12,770 nucleotides of DNA from RBG-16-66-20 sp964616875. Its GTDB lineage: Bacteria; Pseudomonadota; Gammaproteobacteria; Burkholderiales; SG8-39. The stretch is taken from positions 1-12,770 of the forward strand of contig CAZTSJ010000129.1 of the NCBI GenBank assembly GCA_964616875.1, written 5' to 3'. The notes under the pieces are model-generated. The model saw nothing but the letters and a program-made list of their open reading frames with translations. It made no database searches and was not told the origin of the DNA. The position numbers and the translations under genes were made by a program. How positions within the stretch are numbered: position 1 is the stretch's first letter; every line of letters begins with the position of its first letter. This document shows positions 8,297 to 12,770 of this stretch, one piece after another.

Positions 8297-9718
8297 TCCG
8301 CTCACCGTCACGAACGCCACCGCCTCGCCGCGGCGCACCTGCAGCGTGATCACCGAATTCTTGTCCAGGCCCGCCAGCAGGCGGTTGAGCTGTTCGCTCG
8401 ACCTGAGTTCGGTGTGCTGCCCCTTGTGCACCAGCATCAGCAGCACGTCGCCGCGGCGCACGTCGGCACGCGCCTCGGGTTTGACTTCCGTTACCACCAG
8501 GCCGCTGGAGAGCTTCAAATCTTCCTTCTGCTTGCTCGAGAGCTCGCTCACCACGATGCCGAGGCGATTCGCGGCCAGTTCGGCCGGCTTCTGCGCGCGC
8601 GGCGTATCGCGCGCGGCGACGCGTTCTTCCTGCAGTTCGCCCACCGTGAGGCTGAGAGTCCGTGCCGCGCCCTTGCGCCAGACTTCGAGCTGGGCGGTCG
8701 CTCCGGGACGGGTCGAGCCCACGATGCGCGGCAGATCGTTTGATGCCTCCACTGGCTTGCCGTCGAATTTCGTGATGATGTCCGTCGCCTCGACGCCCGC
8801 CTTGTCCGCCGGGCTCCCTTTTTCAACCGAATTGACCAGCGCGCCGCGGGGCCGGTCCAGGCCGAAGGAGGTAGCGAGGTCCCTGCTGACCTCCTGGATC
8901 ACCACGCCGATGCGGCCGCGCGACACGCGGCCCTTGTCGCGCAGCTGCTTCTGGATATCCAGCGCGACGTCGATCGGGATCGCGAACGAAAGGCCCATGA
9001 AGCCGCCGGTGCGGCTGTAGATCTGGGAATTCACCCCGACCACTTCACCACGCATGTTGAACAGCGGCCCGCCCGAGTTGCCCGGATTGATGGCGACGTC
9101 GGTCTGGATGAACGGCACGAAATTCTCCTGCGGCAGCGAACGGCCCTTGGCCGACACGATGCCCGCTGTCACGGTGTTCTCGAAGCCGAACGGCGAGCCG
9201 ATCGCGACCACCCACTCGCCGACCTTGAGGCGGTTCGGATCGGCGAATTTCACCGCCGGCAGCGCCCCCGTGGGTTCGATCTTGATCAGCGCCACGTCGG
9301 TGCGCTTGTCGGCGCCGACGACTTTCGCCCTGTATTCGCGTTTGTCGGTCAGCTTGACCGTGATTTCGTCTGCGCCGTCGACGACGTGCGCATTGGTGAG
9401 GATGTAGCCGTCGGCCGAAATGATGAAACCCGAGCCGAGCGAGCGGCTCTCGGGGCGCGGACCCTGCTGCGGGCCGGGCTGCTGGCGTGGAATGAAGCGC
9501 CGGAAGAACTCCTGCACTTCCTCGTCCTCGACGCCGGGAATTTGCGGCACCGCCGCCGTCCGGCGCGCCGCCTGCGTGGTACTGATGTTCACCACCGCGG
9601 CGCCCTGGTCCTCGACCAGTTTCACGAAGTCCGGCAGCTCGCGCCCCTGCGCGAGCGCGCCACCGGCAAAAGTAAAAGCAAACGCCAGCAGCGCCAGCCG
9701 ATTTCTGATCCAGTTCAT
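8279..9718 (-). CDS. degQ: Periplasmic Do-like serine protease (DegQ/MucD type)
   Basis: This is an HtrA-family protease and chaperone that handles misfolded envelope proteins. The 479-residue product starts with a signal peptide (about 1-23, cut likely after ALA). The trypsin-like domain has His111 (TNAHVVDGA), Asp141 (DVALIKI) and Ser215 (GNSGGPLF). Two PDZ domains follow (about 267-357 and 388-477). The loop around residues 78-93 is Pro/Gln-rich, as in many family members. An AGGGGG ribosome-binding site lies 7 nt before the ATG, 12 bp after the rseB stop. Its place after rpoE-rseA-rseB matches mucD in the Pseudomonas algU operon, so mucD is an equally valid name. It is probably induced by sigma-E together with the genes before it. 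Confidence 0.94.
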   Translation of the reverse strand: MNWIRNRLALLAFAFTFAGGALAQGRELPDFVKLVEDQGAAVVNISTTQAARRTAAVPQIPGVEDEEVQEFFRRFIPRQQPGPQQGPRPESRSLGSGFIISADGYILTNAHVVDGADEITVKLTDKREYRAKVVGADKRTDVALIKIEPTGALPAVKFADPNRLKVGEWVVAIGSPFGFENTVTAGIVSAKGRSLPQENFVPFIQTDVAINPGNSGGPLFNMRGEVVGVNSQIYSRTGGFMGLSFAIPIDVALDIQKQLRDKGRVSRGRIGVVIQEVSRDLATSFGLDRPRGALVNSVEKGSPADKAGVEATDIITKFDGKPVEASNDLPRIVGSTRPGATAQLEVWRKGAARTLSLTVGELQEERVAARDTPRAQKPAELAANRLGIVVSELSSKQKEDLKLSSGLVVTEVKPEARADVRRGDVLLMLVHKGQHTELRSSEQLNRLLAGLDKNSVITLQVRRGEAVAFVTVSGLTDKS

Positions 9719-9730
9719 GCGCCATCCCCC

Positions 9731-10687
9731 TTATTTAGGTTGTCTGAATTCGACCGCAGTGGCGATGCGCTGCACGCTCACCGCGGGCGCCTCGCCAACT
9801 ACCGTCACTATGTGGTTCGCCACTTCGCGCGTGTAGATCTGGAATGCGCCGAGGCTGGAAGGACCGGGTCGCACGGTTTCGGCACGGCCGGACACCGGCT
9901 CGATGAACACCGATACCGCCGCCAGGCCGTCCGAGTACACCATCTGCCCGACCGGCCGCGCCTCGCTCAGCTTGCGCGTCACCTCGACGATCTTGCGGAA
10001 ACCCGGCAGCTCTGCGCCCATCGTCCAGCCGCTGCGCCCCAGGTCGGCGTGCGTAACGGCGGCGTCTTCTACGCGCCAGTTCTGCGCCTGGTGCCGCGGC
10101 TTCATCCGCTCGCGCGGCACGTTGCCGACGGCAAGCTGGGCAAAGGAAAACTGATCCACGGTCTCGCCCTTGTGATTGAAGGTGCGCGCCTTGAGCAGCA
10201 TGCCGGTGTTGACGTCGGTCCACAGCATGTAGCCGTAGCGCAGCTGGTCCTTCGGCGTCAGCACCACCGCTTCGCAATCGTAGCCTGCGATGCGCACCGG
10301 CTCGCCGCGCGAGATGGTGTAGTTGCGCGCCAGTTCGGAAACCTGTTCCGGCAGCATCGCCGGAAATGCGCGCGGGTCGGTCCTGCGCTCCACTTTTACG
10401 GTCTGGCTCTCGGGCAGGTAGCAGCGCACCGTATCGCGCGTGCGGATGATCTCGCGTGGCGTGCCGTCCAGCACCTCCACGCGCTCGATCCCGCCGCCCG
10501 GACCGGCCAGGCGCGTGATGCGCGAGGTCTCGGTGCGCTCGCCCTGCTGATAGACGAAGGTCCCGGAATAGGACAGCTTCTCGGTCGCTTCGTATATCCG
10601 GCGCAGCAGCGTCATGCCGTCAGCCGGAGCCTGGGCCTGCGCCAGGCCGCAACACAAAAGCAGCGCGACGCCGAGCGTACGGCTCAC
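9731..10687 (-). CDS. rseB: Sigma-E regulatory protein RseB (MucB)
   Basis: RseB is a periplasmic protein that binds the periplasmic part of RseA, protects it from proteolysis and releases it when lipid or LPS signals are sensed. The 318-residue product has a signal peptide (about 1-18, hydrophobic core VALLLCCGL). A large LolA/LppX-like domain follows (about 24-190), containing YSGTFVYQQGE (40-50), which is conserved in the family. A smaller C-terminal domain (about 205-315) starts near the stretch GWTMGAELPGFRK. The start is GTG at 10687, overlapping the rseA TGA as GTGA. Its length and order after rpoE-rseA are as in other MucB/RseB operons. Confidence 0.93.
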   Translation of the reverse strand: MSRTLGVALLLCCGLAQAQAPADGMTLLRRIYEATEKLSYSGTFVYQQGERTETSRITRLAGPGGGIERVEVLDGTPREIIRTRDTVRCYLPESQTVKVERRTDPRAFPAMLPEQVSELARNYTISRGEPVRIAGYDCEAVVLTPKDQLRYGYMLWTDVNTGMLLKARTFNHKGETVDQFSFAQLAVGNVPRERMKPRHQAQNWRVEDAAVTHADLGRSGWTMGAELPGFRKIVEVTRKLSEARPVGQMVYSDGLAAVSVFIEPVSGRAETVRPGPSSLGAFQIYTREVANHIVTVVGEAPAVSVQRIATAVEFRQPK

Positions 10688-11202
10688 TGTTTGCGCACCA
10701 TTGCTTTGCCCGACACGGTACGTACATAGGGCGCCACGCCCTGCAGCGAATTGCGCGGCGAATAGCCCTGGTGGGCGTAAAGATAGTCATTCGCGGTTTC
10801 CGGCGGCTGGACCTGCGCGACCTCATTTGCCGGCGTCTTCGGCGCCTGGGTCGCCGCCATCCCGGCTGGCGCTTCGTCCGTCTGTTGCATCACGTAGACA
10901 GTACCAGAAACGAAAACCACTGCCAGGCTGGCTGCCGCCGCCAGCGTCCAGACAGCGGCGCGCGGACGCTCTGCCCGAATGCGAGACGGCGCCATCACTG
11001 TCGGCTCCTGCGCCAGTCCGGCCGCGACGCGGGCCGCAAACCCCGCCGAAAGCACGCGCGTATCGCGCATCGCATCGCCGATCAGGTGATAGCTGCGCCA
11101 GGCATCACGCGCGTCGCCTTCGTCGCGCAGCGCGCCCAGCGGCCCGGCGGCCTCGCGCCGCTCCAGTTCCCCATCCATCAGTTCCGAGATTCTCTGTTTC
11201 AT
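10684..11202 (-). CDS. rseA: Anti-sigma-E factor RseA (MucA)
   Basis: RseA is a single-pass inner-membrane protein whose cytoplasmic domain holds RpoE inactive until it is cut by regulated proteolysis. The 172-residue product shows the N-terminal anti-sigma domain (about 1-70, starting MKQRISELMDGEL and containing WRSYHLIGDAMRD), one membrane helix (about 84-105) and a periplasmic tail rich in Ala, Pro and Gln. The ATG at 11202 was chosen because it shares one base with the rpoE stop (TGATG), has AGAGGTGG just upstream, and begins the recognised domain. The longer frame upstream lies within rpoE. The position between rpoE and rseB supports the call; sequence identity in this family is generally low. 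Confidence 0.92.
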   Translation of the reverse strand: MKQRISELMDGELERREAAGPLGALRDEGDARDAWRSYHLIGDAMRDTRVLSAGFAARVAAGLAQEPTVMAPSRIRAERPRAAVWTLAAAASLAVVFVSGTVYVMQQTDEAPAGMAATQAPKTPANEVAQVQPPETANDYLYAHQGYSPRNSLQGVAPYVRTVSGKAMVRKQ

Positions 11203-11801
11203 CACCACCTCTTGTCCGGCGCCATGTCGAGCAGCGGCTTCAAGCGCTCCGCGATCGCCTCGCGTGCCCTGAAGATCCTCGAGCGCACGGTGCCGATCGG
11301 GCAATCCATCAGCTTGGCGATTTCCTCGTAGCTCATGCCTTCGAGCTCGCGCAGCTGGATTGCGCTGCGCAATTCCTCAGGCAGCGACTGCATCGCCGCA
11401 TTCACCGTCGTCGCAATCTCCTTCGTCAGCAGCAAACTCTCCGGCGTATTGATGTCCTGCAACAGCTCCGCGTTCTCCTGCCCTTCCGCTTCCTCGGCGT
11501 CGACCCCGGTGGAGGTCGGCGCCCGCCTGCCCATCGCCACCAGGTAATTCTTGGCCGTGTTGATGCCGATCCGGTACAGCCAGGTATAAAAAGCGCTGTC
11601 GCCGCGAAACGAAGGCAGCGCACGATAAGCCTTGATGAACGCTTCCTGTGTTACGTCTTCGACTTCGCCAGGATCCCGGACCAGGCGCGAAACCAGCCGC
11701 GCAAGCTTGCGCTGATACTTCTCCACCAGCAACTCGAAGGCCCGCTTGTCGCCCCGCTGCGCGCGTTCGACCAGTTGCTGGTCAACCCCGCGTTCAGACA
11801 C
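11202..11801 (-). CDS. rpoE: RNA polymerase ECF sigma factor RpoE (AlgU)
   Basis: This is the extracytoplasmic stress sigma factor that directs transcription of envelope-repair genes. The 199-residue product has sigma region 2 (about 20-90), with DVTQEAFIKAYRALPSF and the FYTWLYRIGINTAKNYL block, then a linker. Region 4 (about 138-190) contains LPEELRSAIQLRELEGMSY and the helix-turn-helix IGTVRSRIFRAR. The start is GTG at 11801 with GGGGG about 10 nt upstream. A sigma-E-type promoter motif lies about 37-63 bp upstream, implying self-activation. RseA, RseB and the DegQ/MucD protease follow directly, the canonical order of the module. Confidence 0.96.
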   Translation of the reverse strand: MSERGVDQQLVERAQRGDKRAFELLVEKYQRKLARLVSRLVRDPGEVEDVTQEAFIKAYRALPSFRGDSAFYTWLYRIGINTAKNYLVAMGRRAPTSTGVDAEEAEGQENAELLQDINTPESLLLTKEIATTVNAAMQSLPEELRSAIQLRELEGMSYEEIAKLMDCPIGTVRSRIFRAREAIAERLKPLLDMAPDKRW

Positions 11802-11837
11802 AGACGCCGGACCCCCTGCCCGAAACCCTTACCAGCG

Positions 11838-11864
11838 ACAGACAGTGGGCCGGGAAAATAGTTC
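11838..11864 (-). promoter_or_regulatory. Sigma-E-like promoter upstream of rpoE
   Basis: On the minus strand GAACTA (11864-11859) is followed after exactly 16 bp by TCTGT (11842-11838). The known sigma-E consensus is GGAACTT, about 16 bp, then TCTGA, so the essential AAC and TCTG cores match at the right spacing. Transcription would begin near 11831, giving a leader of about 30 nt before the GTG. This fits the well-known autoregulation of rpoE. It lies in the only sizeable gap (84 bp) between the ygfX-like gene and rpoE. Confidence 0.5.
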
Positions 11865-11885
11865 TGCGCATCGGCTGTCCCGGCG

Positions 11886-12332
11886 TCACGCCGGCCACCA
11901 TGCCAGCCTCGGAATCCTGCCCCAGAGGGCCCATAGTCTCAGGATGCGCATCTGCGCCGGCCCGAGCATGCCCACCGTGACCAGCACGGCGCGCCCGGCG
12001 ATCGAGGCGGGCCTGAGTGCCACCCAATAGCGCGTCACGCCGATGCCTCGCACGGGACGCACGGCGATCGCCTTGCCGTCAGCAAGAATCACTACGGCCG
12101 AGCCCGAAGCTGCAATCTCGATGGCGCGGGGCGAGCGTGAACCACGCAGCAGCGCGTGCCCCCAGGCCGCGGCGGCGCCCAGAGCGAGCATGAGAATAGC
12201 CAATGCCAGGCCGGGCAAACCTGACAAAGTTGCAAGGAAGCAGGCAGCCGCGGTCGCGTGCACGGCCATCACCGTGCTTGCAAAGAAGACGCAAGGCGAC
12301 AGCTCCAGCCGCCGCGGCCTGGGCTCGTTCAA
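11886..12332 (-). CDS. Small membrane protein resembling YgfX (CptA-like family)
   Basis: This 148-residue protein is not recognised with certainty. It begins MNEPRPRRLELSP, then has two close hydrophobic segments (about 14-36 and 39-60), a soluble region predicted to be mostly beta (about 68-122) and a basic, aromatic-rich C-terminus (RLWALWGRIPRLAWW). This layout matches the YgfX family, whose E. coli member CptA was described as an inner-membrane protein affecting cell division. A protein of this family is often seen between fabF and rpoE in Betaproteobacteria. The start is taken as TTG at 12332, overlapping the fabF stop as TTGA, because it preserves the basic LELSP segment before the first helix. 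An ATG 21 codons further in (12269) would cut into that helix. Function here is unknown. Confidence 0.65.
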   Translation of the reverse strand: MNEPRPRRLELSPCVFFASTVMAVHATAAACFLATLSGLPGLALAILMLALGAAAAWGHALLRGSRSPRAIEIAASGSAVVILADGKAIAVRPVRGIGVTRYWVALRPASIAGRAVLVTVGMLGPAQMRILRLWALWGRIPRLAWWPA

Positions 12333-12770
12333 ACAGGGGTGAAAACCAGGCTGCCGTTGGTGCCGCCGAATCCGAACGAGTTCGAAACCGCGGTCCGGAT
12401 CTTCATTTTGCGCGCCGTGTTCGGCACGTAGTCCAGATCGCACTGGGGATCCGGGTTCTGCAGGTTGATGGTGGGCGGCGAAACCTGGTCGCGCAACGCG
12501 AGGATGCTGAATATGGCCTCAATGCCGCCCGCCGCGCCCAGCAAATGGCCGGTCATGGATTTGGTCGAATTTACGGCGACCTTCTTCGCCCGATCGCCGA
12601 GCAACCGCTTTACCGCCACCGTCTCGGCAAGATCCCCCAGCGGCGTGGAAGTGCCGTGCGCGTTGATATAGTCGATGCCGTCAGCCGTGAGGCCGGCGTC
12701 GCGTATCGCATTCCTCATGCAGCGAAACGCGCCGTCGCCGTCCTCGGCGGGCGCGGTCATGTGGTGCGCG
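12329..12770 (-). CDS. fabF: Beta-ketoacyl-ACP synthase II, C-terminal part (cut by window edge)
   Basis: FabF condenses malonyl-ACP with a growing acyl-ACP in fatty-acid elongation. Only the last 146 codons are inside the window; the frame runs off the right edge, so the ATG at 12760 is an internal methionine (AHHMTAP), not the start. The thiolase-fold C-terminal half carries the catalytic His in NAHGTSTPLGD, the Lys and His of STKSMTGHLLGAAGG and the late motif NSFGFGGTNGSL, all typical of KAS II. The cysteine nucleophile would lie outside the window. The downstream ygfX-like gene overlaps the stop codon. In Betaproteobacteria acpP and other fab genes usually lie upstream. Confidence 0.96.
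   Translation of the reverse strand, partial: AHHMTAPAEDGDGAFRCMRNAIRDAGLTADGIDYINAHGTSTPLGDLAETVAVKRLLGDRAKKVAVNSTKSMTGHLLGAAGGIEAIFSILALRDQVSPPTINLQNPDPQCDLDYVPNTARKMKIRTAVSNSFGFGGTNGSLVFTPV

Noticed and set aside
9386..11861. Long plus-strand open frames opposite degQ, rseB, rseA and rpoE
   Set aside because: Same reason: complementary-strand frames in GC-rich DNA with arginine- and alanine-rich low-information translations.
11880..11894. Palindrome CCGGCGT-C-ACGCCGG at the end of the ygfX-like gene as a terminator
   Set aside because: Arms of 7 bp with a one-base loop fold poorly and no T-run follows on the minus strand.

Overview
The window is a GC-rich, tightly packed stretch of chromosome. 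Its gene order is the one known from Betaproteobacteria: fabF - ygfX-like - rpoE - rseA - rseB - degQ/mucD - lepA - lepB - DUF4845 - rnc - era - recO - pdxJ - acpS - nagZ, all on the minus strand. A single plus-strand gene, efp, meets nagZ tail to tail. The genus cannot be named from this sequence. I see no mobile element, CRISPR array, tRNA or rRNA.

Right part (about 8279-12770, minus strand): the 3' end of fabF (fatty-acid elongation), a small two-helix membrane protein resembling YgfX, then a complete envelope-stress module. That module is the ECF sigma factor RpoE, its membrane anti-sigma factor RseA, the periplasmic regulator RseB and a DegQ/MucD-type periplasmic protease. A sigma-E-like promoter lies in the 84-bp gap before rpoE, which suggests that the module activates its own transcription.

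Middle part (about 748-8220, minus strand): after a perfect 28-bp palindrome that looks like an intrinsic terminator and ends 7 bp before the lepA start codon, a second run of genes begins. These are lepA (EF-4) and lepB (signal peptidase I), a pilin-like DUF4845 membrane protein, rnc (RNase III), era (ribosome-assembly GTPase), recO (recombination repair), pdxJ (vitamin B6), acpS (ACP activation) and nagZ (peptidoglycan recycling). Genes overlap or are separated by at most 39 bp, and several start codons overlap the preceding stop (ATGA, GTGA, TTGA, TGATG), so this is very probably transcribed and translated as a coupled unit.

Left part (1-751): efp on the plus strand, with a 184-bp upstream gap. 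The left edge may hold the start of a leftward gene; ten to fourteen residues resemble the N-terminus of UvrC, which is weak evidence.

Most of the window is ordinary housekeeping DNA. The points I find most worth checking are the EF-P type (a GGRGGAF loop with Arg at the tip, not the SGRN loop usual in Betaproteobacteria with EarP), the hairpin that covers the lepA ribosome-binding region, and an in-frame A-AAA-AAG heptamer inside an AT-rich, rare-codon patch of pdxJ. I did not find a previously undescribed multi-gene system.
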